A DNA stretch of 64,000 nt, from positions 682,001 through 746,000 of the forward strand of contig OY969779.1 in assembly GCA_963703015.1 (NCBI GenBank), written 5' to 3'. Shown here piece by piece: positions 18,279 through 26,961 of the stretch. Under the pieces are notes generated by a model. It was not told where the DNA came from. It saw only the letters and a list, made by a program, of their open reading frames with translations, and did no database searches. This DNA comes from Methanobacterium_B sp963703015. GTDB lineage: Archaea; Methanobacteriota; Methanobacteria; Methanobacteriales; Methanobacteriaceae. Position 1 is the first letter of the stretch. Every line of letters begins with the position of its first letter. The position numbers were made by a program, and so were the translations under genes.

Positions 18279-18935
18279 TTAATCAATCCACTGGGTAACT
18301 TCCTTTATATCTGGACGGACCACCGTCGACATTTCTGTTGCAGGATATCCTATAGCACATCCATTTATTTCATATGGCCCCAACGGTATTCCAAGTAAGT
18401 TTAGGAATTCTTGGTTTTCTGACATTTGGCTGGTTAAGGATACGAGTTGGAATCCCAAACCCAGTTCTGTTGCTTTAAGCCACATATTTTCCATACAATG
18501 AGCTATGGATTCCTGTTCAACCGGCGGTATTCCCCTTAACTCTGCTACAACAATGAAATATGGTGCTGTTCCCACACCAATAACTCCATTGTCCACAAAT
18601 AGTTGAAGTCTTTCCATGAAATTTTCAACTCTTTGTTTTAACATTGGCTGTTCCTTTAAAATATCTTTAAAATGGTTTAAACCTTCTTCAGCCTTGTTTC
18701 TCATGAGTTTCTCAGCAGTTTTTATGGATTCTGTTCCATTTTCGAATACAAAAAATCTCCTAAATACTGTTGATTCACCAACTGCCTGTGCAGCGTAGGG
18801 TGCCTGTAATCCTGATCTGAGTATTTGTTCAACTGTTTCCCTCTTGGGAATTTCTTCGCTGAAATTTCTAACTGTACGTCTTGATTCTAATATTTCATTT
18901 AAAGTTTTACATTGATTATCAACGGAATCCGCCAT
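18279..18935 (-). CDS. Nitroreductase family protein
   Basis: A 218-residue FMN-dependent oxidoreductase. ESRRTVRNFSEEIPKRETVE near the start and LRSGLQAPYA are the FMN phosphate-binding region. The C-terminal half has NMWLKATELGLGFQLVSL and a LGIPLGPYEINGCAIGYPAT segment, both typical of the family. GGAGGATTATT precedes the ATG at 18935. The downstream flavin reductase suggests a paired flavin redox function. The natural substrate is not known. Confidence 0.88.
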   Translation of the reverse strand: MADSVDNQCKTLNEILESRRTVRNFSEEIPKRETVEQILRSGLQAPYAAQAVGESTVFRRFFVFENGTESIKTAEKLMRNKAEEGLNHFKDILKEQPMLKQRVENFMERLQLFVDNGVIGVGTAPYFIVVAELRGIPPVEQESIAHCMENMWLKATELGLGFQLVSLTSQMSENQEFLNLLGIPLGPYEINGCAIGYPATEMSTVVRPDIKEVTQWID

Positions 18936-19108
18936 AATAATCCTCCAAAGTTTCTAAAATAGGTTATTAACTATGAACAGTATCAAATTTCCTATGTTTT
19001 TACTCTTTTTATTAGTTTTTGGTAAGATCCATACCACAAAAATTATATACCTAAACTTTTACATTAATTAATATAAAGGGTTTATTTTGAGTTTTTGAGT
19101 TGATTGTC

Positions 19109-20419
19109 ATGTTGGAAGAACAATTTTTTGAGATATTAAACAGGGAACTTGTGGTTGCCATGGGTTGCACAGAACCCATTGCAATAGTGATTGCAGCAGC
19201 CCATGCAAAGAAACATTCAAAGGGCAGTATTGAAGCTGTGAATGTTAAAGCATCACGAAACATCGTGAAAAATGCATTCTCTGTGAAGATACCTGGAACA
19301 GATGATTGTGGAATCAACCTCGCTGCTGCACTGGGAATGTACATTGATCACTCAGAAATAAATATGGAGCTTTTAGAGGATATTAAAGCAGAAGAAGTGG
19401 ATGCAGCGAAAAAAATGGTTGAAGGTGGATTGGTAACTGTTGAACTTGCAGACACCCCTAAAAAATTGTACGTTGAAATCACAGTTCAAACTGATAAATC
19501 CATTTCCAAGGCAGTTGTGGAAGATTTTCATGACAACCTTGTACTGGTTGAGATTGATGGTAAAAAATTGGACATTAGAAACCCACTTAAGGCCAAGAAA
19601 AATGATGACAGTATGTTTGAAGATTTAACCCTGGATGAAATTTTAAGGTTCATAAAGGAGGTTGAAACTGATAAGTTAGGTTTGATCAAACAATCCATAG
19701 ATTTAAACTCTAAGATCAGTTTTGAGGGAATAAATAACTGTTACGGAATCAAGGTAGGTAAAAATATCCAGACAAATATTGGGGGCGAAATAATTGGTAA
19801 CGATATCTGCAACCATGCCATTGCATTGACTGCTTCAGGATCAGATGCAAGAATGGCAGGTTGTAATTTACCAGTTATGACCAATTCAGGAAGTGGGAAT
19901 CAAGGTATTAGTGCAACCATGCCAGTTGTGGTGTTTGCAGCCTATGTCCATGCAGATGTAGAAACTTTGATCCGGGCTGTTGCACTCAGCAACCTCATAA
20001 CCATCTACATAAAAGCTAGTTTAGGACGTTTATCTGCTTTATGCGGAGCTACAGTAGCATCAGCAGGATCTTGTTGCGGAATAACCTATTTGATGGGTGG
20101 AAACAATGACCAGATAAAATCTGCACTGCAGAACATTCTTGGAAATGTCACTGGAATTATCTGTGATGGTGCAAAGGCAGGTTGTGCCCTTAAGGTTGCA
20201 ACGTGCACCACCGCAGCTATACACTCGGTTATCTGTGTGATGGAAGGTCAGCACATCCAATCAACTGATGGTATAGTGGAAGAAGATCCTGAAGATACCA
20301 TAAGAAATTTCTGCAAGATAGGGCAGGCTGGTATGGCTGAGGCAGATAAGATCATCCTTGAAATAATGATGGACAAATCCAACAAACAGAAGGCACAGTT
20401 AGAATCTGATTCTAAATAA
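19109..20419 (+). CDS. L-cysteine desulfidase / UPF0597 family protein
   Basis: A 436-residue protein from the ATG at 19109 (an alternative TTG lies at 19100). MGCTEPIAIVIAAAHAKKHS near the N-terminus, ASGSDARMAGCNLPVMTNSG and GATVASAGSCCGITYLMGG match the archaeal L-cysteine desulfidase and serine-dehydratase-alpha-like UPF0597 family, which carries a [4Fe-4S] cluster. The characterised Methanocaldococcus enzyme turns cysteine into pyruvate, ammonia and sulfide. The 3' end overlaps the convergent hydrolase gene by 8 bases. Role in sulfur supply is inference from the family. Confidence 0.88.
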   Translation: MLEEQFFEILNRELVVAMGCTEPIAIVIAAAHAKKHSKGSIEAVNVKASRNIVKNAFSVKIPGTDDCGINLAAALGMYIDHSEINMELLEDIKAEEVDAAKKMVEGGLVTVELADTPKKLYVEITVQTDKSISKAVVEDFHDNLVLVEIDGKKLDIRNPLKAKKNDDSMFEDLTLDEILRFIKEVETDKLGLIKQSIDLNSKISFEGINNCYGIKVGKNIQTNIGGEIIGNDICNHAIALTASGSDARMAGCNLPVMTNSGSGNQGISATMPVVVFAAYVHADVETLIRAVALSNLITIYIKASLGRLSALCGATVASAGSCCGITYLMGGNNDQIKSALQNILGNVTGIICDGAKAGCALKVATCTTAAIHSVICVMEGQHIQSTDGIVEEDPEDTIRNFCKIGQAGMAEADKIILEIMMDKSNKQKAQLESDSK

Positions 20420-21185
20420 AAAATCTTTGAATTTCCATTGCTATTTTTTTAATATTTTCCTGTAATAAGAAGTTATGACCCGTTGGAAAACTTAATATTT
20501 GAGAATTAGTTATTTTCCCATGCATCTTCTGGGAATGTTCAGGAGGCACCAAAATATCTTTTGATCCGTACATTATAAAAGTCGGGATGTTGATTTCAGA
20601 CAATCTAGATTCCACATCAAAATTTCTGCATATCTCCAGAGACTTTAAAACAGCAGTTTTGGAATTCATTTGGACAGCGATATCTTTAAATTCATAGATT
20701 TCAGGGTGTTTTAAAAGGTAATCCTTTGTGTACACGAGTTTGATCATTTCATCAGAAAATGTGGGTATTCCCCCATGACGTGTTAGTTCTTCCAGTTTTT
20801 TAAAGGTTTTAGATAGTTTAAGGCTGCATTTACCATATCCTGAACATATTATGAGGGATTTAACATGTTCTGGGAATTCTAGTGCGAAGTTCTGGGCAAC
20901 TAATGATCCCAGTGAAAATCCCAGGATATTTACCCTTTTAATATCGAGTTCATTGAGTAGGTTTCTTAGATCTTCTGTTAGAAGTTCCATGGAAATGTCA
21001 ACATGCTGATCTGATTCACCATGACCCCTTAAATCTGGTTGAATCACATTTATACCTATTATTTCATTGTTAAGTGGCGTGAAAAATTGGGATGAATCTG
21101 AGAGTCCATGTAAAAATATGGTGGGATCCCCTTTACCATGGGTATTGTAATAAATCTGCGCATTGTGGCTGTTTATAAAACTCAT
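20412..21185 (-). CDS. Alpha/beta hydrolase
   Basis: A 257-residue protein with HGLSDSSQFF (oxyanion region), the nucleophile elbow GFSLGSLVAQ with catalytic Ser, a late GSKDILVPPEHS with the acid Asp, and GHNFLLQE with the catalytic His. The triad is therefore complete. GAGGAATCC precedes the ATG at 21185. Substrate unknown. The family includes esterases, lactonases and haloperoxidase-like proteins. Confidence 0.9.
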   Translation of the reverse strand: MSFINSHNAQIYYNTHGKGDPTIFLHGLSDSSQFFTPLNNEIIGINVIQPDLRGHGESDQHVDISMELLTEDLRNLLNELDIKRVNILGFSLGSLVAQNFALEFPEHVKSLIICSGYGKCSLKLSKTFKKLEELTRHGGIPTFSDEMIKLVYTKDYLLKHPEIYEFKDIAVQMNSKTAVLKSLEICRNFDVESRLSEINIPTFIMYGSKDILVPPEHSQKMHGKITNSQILSFPTGHNFLLQENIKKIAMEIQRFFI

Positions 21186-21298
21186 ATGGATTCCTCAATC
21201 TTCTTAATGGTAAAAATTTCCATCGTAAGTAGTTCTACCCCTATCTTTTACCTATTCAACTTTCAGAAGTGTGAAATTGCTGAGTACGAGATATTGAA

Positions 21299-21613
21299 TT
21301 ATTTTTTTGGTTTGGAAACTCCATTACTGCAGAAGTATCTCATTGGTTCACCATGAAGTAGATCATACTCTGTCCAAAATTGGCATCTGTAGCACTGACA
21401 TATTTCTTTAGTATTTAGATCACCACAACTCGATCTTCCAGTTACACAGTACATTCCTGGAACATTTACAGAACTGGAATCAGTTCCCTTTACTTCAATT
21501 TTGGGCTTAATTTCCTTTTGTTTTTCCACTGTACACATGTTACATATTTGAACAGGACATTTTATGCATTTACATTTCTCATAATTTTCTAATGAAAATT
21601 CAAGCTTGTTCAA
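21299..21613 (-). CDS. DUF2769 Cys-rich protein
   Basis: I chose the TTG at 21613 as start: GGGTGATT lies just upstream, and the resulting LNKLEFSLENYEKCKCIKCP aligns with the paralogue at 26225 (MQKIEFSMENIKRCLCSVCD). The Cys pattern CKCIKCPVQICNMC, MYCVTGRSSC, CQCYRCQFW and YFCSNG is the DUF2769 type. A 5'-extended frame to 21643 exists but lacks a site. The role is unknown; metal binding is inferred from the Cys pairs. Confidence 0.78.
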   Translation of the reverse strand: MNKLEFSLENYEKCKCIKCPVQICNMCTVEKQKEIKPKIEVKGTDSSSVNVPGMYCVTGRSSCGDLNTKEICQCYRCQFWTEYDLLHGEPMRYFCSNGVSKPKK

Positions 21614-21769
21614 GGAATCACCCAGTAATACTATGCTCATCACGAAATATTAATTTTTGGTTTCTAACCTTGTTTTGGTGTTCATTACTACGATCAAAGT
21701 GTTCCCTTAAATCCGGTTGACTCATTTTGATACATGCTAATTAGGGATTAGTACTTTGAAAAAATTGAG

Positions 21770-21991
21770 ATGAAATTTGAGGCAAAGAAAAAGAAATGTG
21801 AATTACCCAATTCATGGGATGTAATGGTCTTGTTTTGGTGTTTATGTAACCTGATGATAATCTCTAATTTTCCTTATTTTGGTTTGGATTTATTGTACAA
21901 CCTTCCGTATTTAACTAATATGTACACTACCATTATTGTAACTGCTATTATGGCCACTATTGCACTGGTACTCATTAATTCACCCTTGTAA
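21770..21991 (+). CDS. Small two-helix membrane protein, hypothetical
   Basis: A 73-residue ORF with a basic N-terminus (MKFEAKKKKCELP) followed by two hydrophobic segments (about 17-34 and 50-70). The ribosome binding site is weak. It lies just upstream of the winged-helix gene at 22064 and is oriented with it, so it may be part of the same cluster. No family recognised. Confidence 0.45.
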   Translation: MKFEAKKKKCELPNSWDVMVLFWCLCNLMIISNFPYFGLDLLYNLPYLTNMYTTIIVTAIMATIALVLINSPL

Positions 21992-22063
21992 TAATATGAT
22001 ACTAATATATTTATCAATTATAATTATAAGTACTTAGTTGATAATATTGTTTGGAAGGGAGTA

Positions 22064-22348
22064 ATGATGAGGAAACTTATTTGGTGGGTATTTGCAGGAA
22101 CATCAGGAGGACCTAACAGGGCCCGGATAGTTATGGCTCTGAAAAAAAGGCCGCAAAATGCTCATCAACTTTCAGAATCTCTTAATTTGAATTATAAAAC
22201 TGTTCGTCATCATCTTAAACTGTTGGAAGAAAACAATATCATTACTTCATCAGGGAAAAATAAATATGGGGAATTATACTTCCTAACCAATGGAATGGAA
22301 GAAAATTATGATATTTTTGAAGACCTATGGAATGAATTGAAAGAATGA
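22064..22348 (+). CDS. Winged-helix (ArsR-like) transcription regulator, copy 1
   Basis: A 94-residue protein with a conserved hydrophobic start (LIWWVFAGTSGGPNRARIV) and a winged helix: RPQNAHQLSESLNLNYKTVR as helix-turn-helix, then HHLKLLEENNIIT and a wing. It is paralogous to the protein at 24632, sharing the WW..AGT.GG.NRARI block and the C-terminal MEENY motif. GGAAGGGAG precedes the ATG. A small membrane protein follows 83 bases downstream. The pair probably forms a regulator plus membrane partner, which is inference from the repeated arrangement. Confidence 0.85.
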   Translation: MMRKLIWWVFAGTSGGPNRARIVMALKKRPQNAHQLSESLNLNYKTVRHHLKLLEENNIITSSGKNKYGELYFLTNGMEENYDIFEDLWNELKE

Positions 22349-22431
22349 GGGAGAGCCTGGAGATTTAGGATTAACATGTTTGGATAAATCTTTAATAAGC
22401 TGTCCTAACTAAAAAAAAGGAGAAATATAAT

Positions 22432-22770
22432 ATGTTTTCAGATTTTGGACCGGCCACTGTGCTGTTGTTATACACATCGGTAGCAATTGGAACAGCTAAC
22501 GTAATTTTATTGATTGGTTTACTCTATGCCTATTGGAAAACCTACAAAGAGATCAAGTCAAAATTTACCATAGGCCTCTTGTACTTTGCATCATTCCTGC
22601 TCTTGCAAAATATCACCATAACCATTGCCTCGGCATTACCGCTTCTGATTCCCCATATTCCGTACAATGTTCCGAGTTACGATCTAGACAGGCCACATAT
22701 TGGATTTTTATTTGTGAATCTGGTGCAGCTCATTGCCCTGAGCATACTCTACAAGATCACCAAGGAATAA
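22432..22770 (+). CDS. Three-helix membrane protein, partner of winged-helix regulator (copy 1)
   Basis: A 112-residue protein with three hydrophobic segments. The central part KTYKEIKSKFTIGLLYFASF then LLLQNI matches SYRKLKSQFTLGLIIFATLL then IVQNI in the protein at 24928. AAAGGAG precedes the ATG. The pairing with a winged-helix gene upstream is repeated 2.5 kb away. Similar regulator plus small membrane protein pairs are frequent in haloarchaea, from memory. A sensor or anchor role is inference. Confidence 0.7.
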   Translation: MFSDFGPATVLLLYTSVAIGTANVILLIGLLYAYWKTYKEIKSKFTIGLLYFASFLLLQNITITIASALPLLIPHIPYNVPSYDLDRPHIGFLFVNLVQLIALSILYKITKE

Positions 22771-22916
22771 TGAAAAATAGAATATATTCCATATAATTTT
22801 TCTTTTTAGTTAGTATAAACCCAAATCTCGAATCAAATGAATTTAGTTTGCAAATAAATAGTTTAACTGTAAAAAAGATTTAAGTCTAAATTCAGGATTA
22901 AACTTAATACAAAAAT

Positions 22917-23210
22917 TCATTTGAACTGTTCTAAAAATCCTTCAACATTCTTTTCAACTGCTTTAAATTCTTCAGGTGAAGGTATTTCCTTATTAAATGG
23001 ATATTCTTTGGCTGGGAACAGTTCATATATTTCTAGTCCTGTGTCTGTGTTCCATGTTTGGAATCGTTTGAAACTGCCCTCAGGAATCTGACCCACTATT
23101 CCCACTATTTTTTCTGTGTTCTTGTCTTTTAAACCACTTACTAAAAATCTTATGAAGTGTCTACCCTTTTCTAACGAATATCCAAATTCCAATATTTGAA
23201 CTTTCACCAA
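22917..23210 (-). CDS. Hypothetical protein, about 97 residues
   Basis: The longest frame starts at ATG 23225, but GGAGGT overlaps that ATG. The site better serves TTG 23210 (7-base spacing) or GTG 23207, so I give 23210. The sequence (VQILEFGYSLEKGRHFIRFL, KIVGIVGQIPEGSFKRFQTW, then PSPEEFKAVEKNVEGFLEQF) looks like a small soluble alpha/beta protein. I do not recognise the family. The 283 bases on its left-facing promoter side (23226-23508) also contain the reverse TACACCC-type motif at 23401-23422. Confidence 0.6.
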   Translation of the reverse strand: MVKVQILEFGYSLEKGRHFIRFLVSGLKDKNTEKIVGIVGQIPEGSFKRFQTWNTDTGLEIYELFPAKEYPFNKEIPSPEEFKAVEKNVEGFLEQFK

Positions 23211-23508
23211 CTTTAAAACCTCCATGGACCGTCATTTACGATAATTTAATTATTATTTTTGCACCAGATTCCATTTCAAGTTTTTGATTCGACATAAGCG
23301 GGGTTTTTGTTTTTATGAAATTCAAATAAACGATTTAAATCGTATAAAACCTGTTTAAATCTTTGTCTAATACTTTTTAAACTCTGGATACTCCAAAGTT
23401 GGGGTATAAATTGGGTGTAAATCTGGAAAAACTACTTTTGTTAAAGCCAAATTATATATTGTTACAAAGTAGTTTAAGAAAAAATCAAGTTTAAAAGGAG
23501 GGTTTTAG

Positions 23509-23832
23509 ATGGGCTATGAAACATTGATACCATCAATTCCCATAATTATCGGTTATTTACTGACTTATACAGGTTATAAAAAGAATTTAATTAAAAAAAG
23601 GGTCCATATTAGCATTTGGAACCTTGCAATCCTGCTAACATTTCTGGTTTCAGGTTTGGGAGGGTTTTTCTTGGTGATCTTGATGGATTTAGGATTAAGC
23701 TCTCCTGTGAATGGCCAGTTACTTTACTGGCATGTTGAATTTGGTATTACCATGATATTTGTAGGGCTGTTCCACATCCACACCTACTGGAATTCCACAA
23801 AAAAAATGTTAAATCTAAATGTGGGAGTTTAA
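23509..23832 (+). CDS. Four-helix membrane protein with conserved His (cytochrome b561/DUF4405-like)
   Basis: A 107-residue protein with about four hydrophobic segments and histidines placed at segment ends: YWHVEFGITMIFVGLFHIHT near the C-terminus, preceded by HISIWNLAILL. The next gene has the same layout (YWHAEISILMFIAALIHMHI). This pattern suggests haem or quinone binding as in DUF4405/b561-type domains; the assignment is inference. AAAGGAGGGT precedes the ATG. It is 4 bases from the next gene, in a clear operon. Confidence 0.6.
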   Translation: MGYETLIPSIPIIIGYLLTYTGYKKNLIKKRVHISIWNLAILLTFLVSGLGGFFLVILMDLGLSSPVNGQLLYWHVEFGITMIFVGLFHIHTYWNSTKKMLNLNVGV

Positions 23833-23836
23833 GAAG

Positions 23837-24511
23837 ATGAAACAACAGTTATACAATATCCTAAAGAATAAAAAGGTGGTAAATGCTGCTTTAACAGTTC
23901 CGGTAATTGCATTGGGTACAATGTCAGGTTCATGTGCTGCTGGCTGTCCATATGGATTGGTTAACGATCCCTATCCTGGCCAGTGCCCACGTTACACAGA
24001 TTTAAATGGGGATGGAATCTGTGATCTTTCACAGACTGGAACCTTAACCTCCACCAACAGCGGAACAACAGATAGCAGTTCACCAACAAATAACAGCTCT
24101 GACGATTCAAATTCCACTGTTAACCCAGACACCAACAACGGTGGTGATGGTTCTACTTTTTCAGATGGTACGGATTTCAATGTGATACCTATAAGCTTAA
24201 TCCTCATAGGAAGTTACCTATTCACACATCTACTATTTTCCAGAGGAATATTAAGCCAAAAAAAGCATCGACGCATATGGAACCTGGTTTTAACAGTGGG
24301 TTTTGTAGGCACGGGTTTCACAGGAGCATTACTTTTGCTTCTAATTAACTTGGGGATAAAAACAGCTTTGAATCCGAGTATTGATTATTGGCACGCAGAA
24401 ATATCGATTTTAATGTTTATTGCTGCTTTGATCCATATGCACATCTACAGAAAACCCTTGAAAAGAATGTTTAAAATATTTGGATCATTACAAAAACCTA
24501 AAAAATGTTAA
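23837..24511 (+). CDS. Membrane protein with Cys-rich DxNxDGxCD motif and His-rich b-type-like domain
   Basis: About 224 residues from the ATG at 23837; GGGAG lies upstream, and the longer frame from 23819 overlaps the previous gene. Residues after a hydrophobic N-terminus carry SCAAGCPYGLVNDPYPGQC and then PRYTDLNGDGICDLSQ, an EF-hand-like calcium loop flanked by Cys. A Ser/Asn/Asp-rich linker follows, then a four-helix membrane domain homologous to the preceding gene, with HxxxH-type histidines. Cys-rich modules of this kind are seen fused to membrane redox domains in anaerobes. An electron-transfer role is inference. Confidence 0.6.
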   Translation: MKQQLYNILKNKKVVNAALTVPVIALGTMSGSCAAGCPYGLVNDPYPGQCPRYTDLNGDGICDLSQTGTLTSTNSGTTDSSSPTNNSSDDSNSTVNPDTNNGGDGSTFSDGTDFNVIPISLILIGSYLFTHLLFSRGILSQKKHRRIWNLVLTVGFVGTGFTGALLLLLINLGIKTALNPSIDYWHAEISILMFIAALIHMHIYRKPLKRMFKIFGSLQKPKKC

Positions 24512-24631
24512 AACATCAAATATGAACAATCACCAATATAATCATACAAAAACGATAAGTATATCTCATTTCATTATAAAAACTTAGTTTTGTAATGGTT
24601 TAAATAACCCATTGACTATTTGGTGATGCCT

Positions 24632-24913
24632 ATGAAAAAAATACTTTGGTGGCTTATAGCTGGTACTAAGGGAGGAATAAATCGAGCAAGGATTTTAAGC
24701 CTTCTAAATGAAAGGCCTTACAATGCCCATCAGCTGGCCGAAAAATTAGATCTGGATTATAAAACTGTAAGGCATCATATAAAAGTCTTGGAAGATAACA
24801 ACGTAATAACTACATCTGGAGAAAAATATGGAACCATGTACTTCCTTTCATCAGCAATGGAAGAAAATTATGAACTTTTCCAGAGTATTTGGCATGAAAC
24901 TGAAGAAAAATAA
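24632..24913 (+). CDS. Winged-helix (ArsR-like) transcription regulator, copy 2
   Basis: A 93-residue protein from ATG 24632; GGTGATG sits just upstream, so the longer TTG start at 24620 is unlikely. It is paralogous to 22064: KKILWWLIAGTKGGINRARI, then RPYNAHQLAEKLDLDYKTVR as the DNA-recognition region, and MEENYELF at the end. It is followed after 14 bases by a three-helix membrane protein, so the regulator plus membrane partner cassette is present twice within 3 kb. Confidence 0.85.
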   Translation: MKKILWWLIAGTKGGINRARILSLLNERPYNAHQLAEKLDLDYKTVRHHIKVLEDNNVITTSGEKYGTMYFLSSAMEENYELFQSIWHETEEK

Positions 24914-24927
24914 TAAGGTGATTATAT

Positions 24928-25281
24928 ATGGATATTAATGGACCTCCAGAAAATAGCAGTTTTAATGGGAGTGTATCAGAAAGACCCCCTCTTGATGATC
25001 CAAGCTTAGCAGTATTTGCAGCATTAGTTTGTGCAGCGAACATAGGACTTTTGTTGATTTTGCTATTCACTTACGTAACAAGTTACAGAAAGCTGAAATC
25101 TCAATTCACATTGGGTCTCATCATATTTGCAACACTACTCATAGTCCAAAACATCCTGTTCATGTTCTTCTTACTAGCTAGAGAAGGATTCCACGGTACA
25201 GGAATGGGATTCCCAGTTTTGAGTCTGAGCATAATAGAATTTGGTGCCTTACTGGTTCTTTTAAAAACTACATGGATATGA
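24928..25281 (+). CDS. Three-helix membrane protein, partner of winged-helix regulator (copy 2)
   Basis: A 117-residue protein with an extended polar N-terminus (DINGPPENSSFNGS) before three hydrophobic segments. The region SYRKLKSQFTLGLIIFAT matches the partner at 22432. AAGGTGATT precedes the ATG. It is transcribed together with the upstream winged-helix gene. The paralogous pairs have diverged clearly, so the duplication is not recent. Confidence 0.7.
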   Translation: MDINGPPENSSFNGSVSERPPLDDPSLAVFAALVCAANIGLLLILLFTYVTSYRKLKSQFTLGLIIFATLLIVQNILFMFFLLAREGFHGTGMGFPVLSLSIIEFGALLVLLKTTWI

Positions 25282-25352
25282 TACTAAATTAACATAAAAA
25301 AAAATTTGCTGAAAAAAGTCAGGTAGAATATTTATTGAAATATTAATTTTTA

Positions 25353-25697
25353 CTATACTTTTTTACCTGACACAGCATTTATATAAATGAAATCCACATG
25401 CTCCTCTGTTCCCACAGTGTTCACAGGAACCTTCCACACCTTAACACCATTAAATGTGGTTAAAGTTGGTTCACCCAAGGTAACTCCCATTGCGGTGTAC
25501 TTTTGAGCTGCTTCCTTGGCCGTTGATGCACTGATATAATTGGTTGTGTTGTGCTGTGTACTGTTATTTACAACCACATTGTTACTGTTGTTCGTTGAGT
25601 TGTTGGACATGTTTGTATTGGATGTACAACCACTAATAGCAACTAAAACAGCAACCACAAAAACCACAAAAACCAAATTTTTCATGTTAAATCCCAT
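25353..25697 (-). CDS. Lipoprotein with PepSY-like domain
   Basis: A 114-residue protein with a signal peptide and lipobox VAISGC, an Asn/Thr/Ser-rich linker and a C-terminal domain (STAKEAAQKYTAMGVTLGEP ... VWKVPVNTVG) of the PepSY type, which usually modulates peptidases or binds at the cell surface. GGGGGAATC precedes the ATG at 25697. Single gene. The domain assignment is by pattern and moderately sure. Confidence 0.65.
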   Translation of the reverse strand: MGFNMKNLVFVVFVVAVLVAISGCTSNTNMSNNSTNNSNNVVVNNSTQHNTTNYISASTAKEAAQKYTAMGVTLGEPTLTTFNGVKVWKVPVNTVGTEEHVDFIYINAVSGKKV

Positions 25698-25957
25698 TTG
25701 ATTCCCCCTTTTAACCCATTGTTTCTCTCAAAGTTTTTTAAAACATAGAACTTAAAGATTTCAAGTTTCAATAACTAAAATCAATTCATAATACTATATT
25801 TTCACTTCAAAATATAAAAAAATATTCAAATTAAATGGAATCTACAAATTTTAAAGGACAGTTTATGAAAAATTCGAAATAAGTGAAAAACAGGAAATGT
25901 TCATTGAAATAATAATAACATGCTATTTATTTGACTGTCAACCCTTTTTACATTGAA

Positions 25958-26043
25958 CGCCGGGACTGGGATTTGAACCCAGGACGAACGTACGTTCAAC
26001 AGGATTTCGAATCCTGCGCCTTACCTGACTAGACTATCCCGGC
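25958..26043 (-). tRNA. tRNA-Ser (CGA anticodon)
   Basis: The minus strand folds as a class II tRNA: acceptor GCCGGG pairs with CCCGGC, D-arm TAGTCTAGTCAGGTAAGGCG, anticodon stem CAGGA/TCCTG with loop TTCGAAA (anticodon CGA), a long variable arm GAACGTACGTTC, and T-arm CTGGG TTCAAAT CCCAG. The long variable arm and anticodon identify serine. Length is 86 bases with discriminator G; CCA is not encoded. The flanks (25698-25957, 26044-26224) hold no gene. Confidence 0.95.
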
Positions 26044-26224
26044 AATATTTTTATTGACAATATCTCTAATTGGAATCTACTTCAATATAACAATTTAGTT
26101 TTTATGGATATAAAATTCATCACAAAAATAGAATCAAAAAAAATTTGTTCTCTGGACATCATAAATAATAACTGAACACATTTGTTCCATACCTAAAATT
26201 ATCATTAATCATGGAGTTTTTGAA

Positions 26225-26542
26225 ATGCAGAAAATTGAATTCAGCATGGAAAACATCAAGAGATGTCTATGTAGTGTATGTGATGTGCAGAAAAAAAGTG
26301 ACTGTGTAAAGGACAAGCAAAAACTGATGCTTTTAATTAAAAATCAGGACCTTGACAGTCCAATGATGATGGGTCCAGACAAGTTACCAGGACTTTACTG
26401 TTCTACTGGAAAAGCTGTTTGTCAAGACATTGACACACATGAAATTTGTAAATGTAATGAATGCCCTGTTTGGATGGAATTTTCCCTGGATAAATTTGAT
26501 AAAAACAGATATTTCTGTAAAAATGGAAAGTTCAAACCATAA
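26225..26542 (+). CDS. DUF2769 Cys-rich protein
   Basis: A 105-residue protein with the DUF2769 Cys layout: CLCSVCDVQKKSDC, YCSTGKAVC, CKCNECPVW and YFCKNGKF. It is closely paralogous to the gene at 21299-21613. GGAGTTT lies upstream of the ATG. It is separated from the following coiled-coil gene by 419 bases that contain the candidate structured RNA. The function is unknown; its location upstream of the radical SAM locus may be coincidental. Confidence 0.82.
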   Translation: MQKIEFSMENIKRCLCSVCDVQKKSDCVKDKQKLMLLIKNQDLDSPMMMGPDKLPGLYCSTGKAVCQDIDTHEICKCNECPVWMEFSLDKFDKNRYFCKNGKFKP

Positions 26543-26705
26543 ACTAAGAGATTGTTAAAGCTTAAGTTTTAAGCAGAAAGTTATTTTTTTCTAGTCATGA
26601 ATCATTATTAACTAGTCCATACACCAATTGAATTTTTAATTGGAATATGGTATTATTAATATTTCCCTGGAAAAGTGTAAAATAACTTCATATAACCCTT
26701 GTGAT

Positions 26706-26849
26706 CCTACCTTTGATCATAACTATTTTTATTTGAGAAGGTAGTAACCTAAATTTAGAGTCTGAAAGGAGGCGTGTATTCAACAATAGATACCTTTCGA
26801 TTTCTATATTTGCAGGGTTTTTATGGGTTTTAACCTACAATTCCCTGCC
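26706..26849 (+). ncRNA. Candidate structured RNA: three consecutive hairpins
   Basis: In the long gap between 26543 and 26961 three stems occur in series: CTACCTT (26707-26713) with AAGGTAG (26738-26744), GAAAGG (26764-26769) with CCTTTC (26793-26798), and GCAGGG (26812-26817) with CCCTGC (26843-26848). The last encloses an inner stem around TGGGTTTTAACCTA. These are the most GC-rich bases of the gap. They could be a small RNA or the leader of the following transcript. A 19-codon frame with GGAGG exists inside but looks too short to be meaningful. No known family recognised. Confidence 0.35.
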
Positions 26850-26961
26850 CAACTTTAATTTTAATGTCAAATGAAAAAATATATTAATTTTAAACAGTCA
26901 TAGAATTTTTATTGATAATATATTTCATTAGAAATTGAATTTTGTAGGATTGAATTTATGA

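Noticed and set aside
26770..26830. 19-codon frame after GGAGGCGTG inside the candidate RNA.
   Set aside because: Too short, no protein-like pattern, and it overlaps the stems; a structured RNA fits better.
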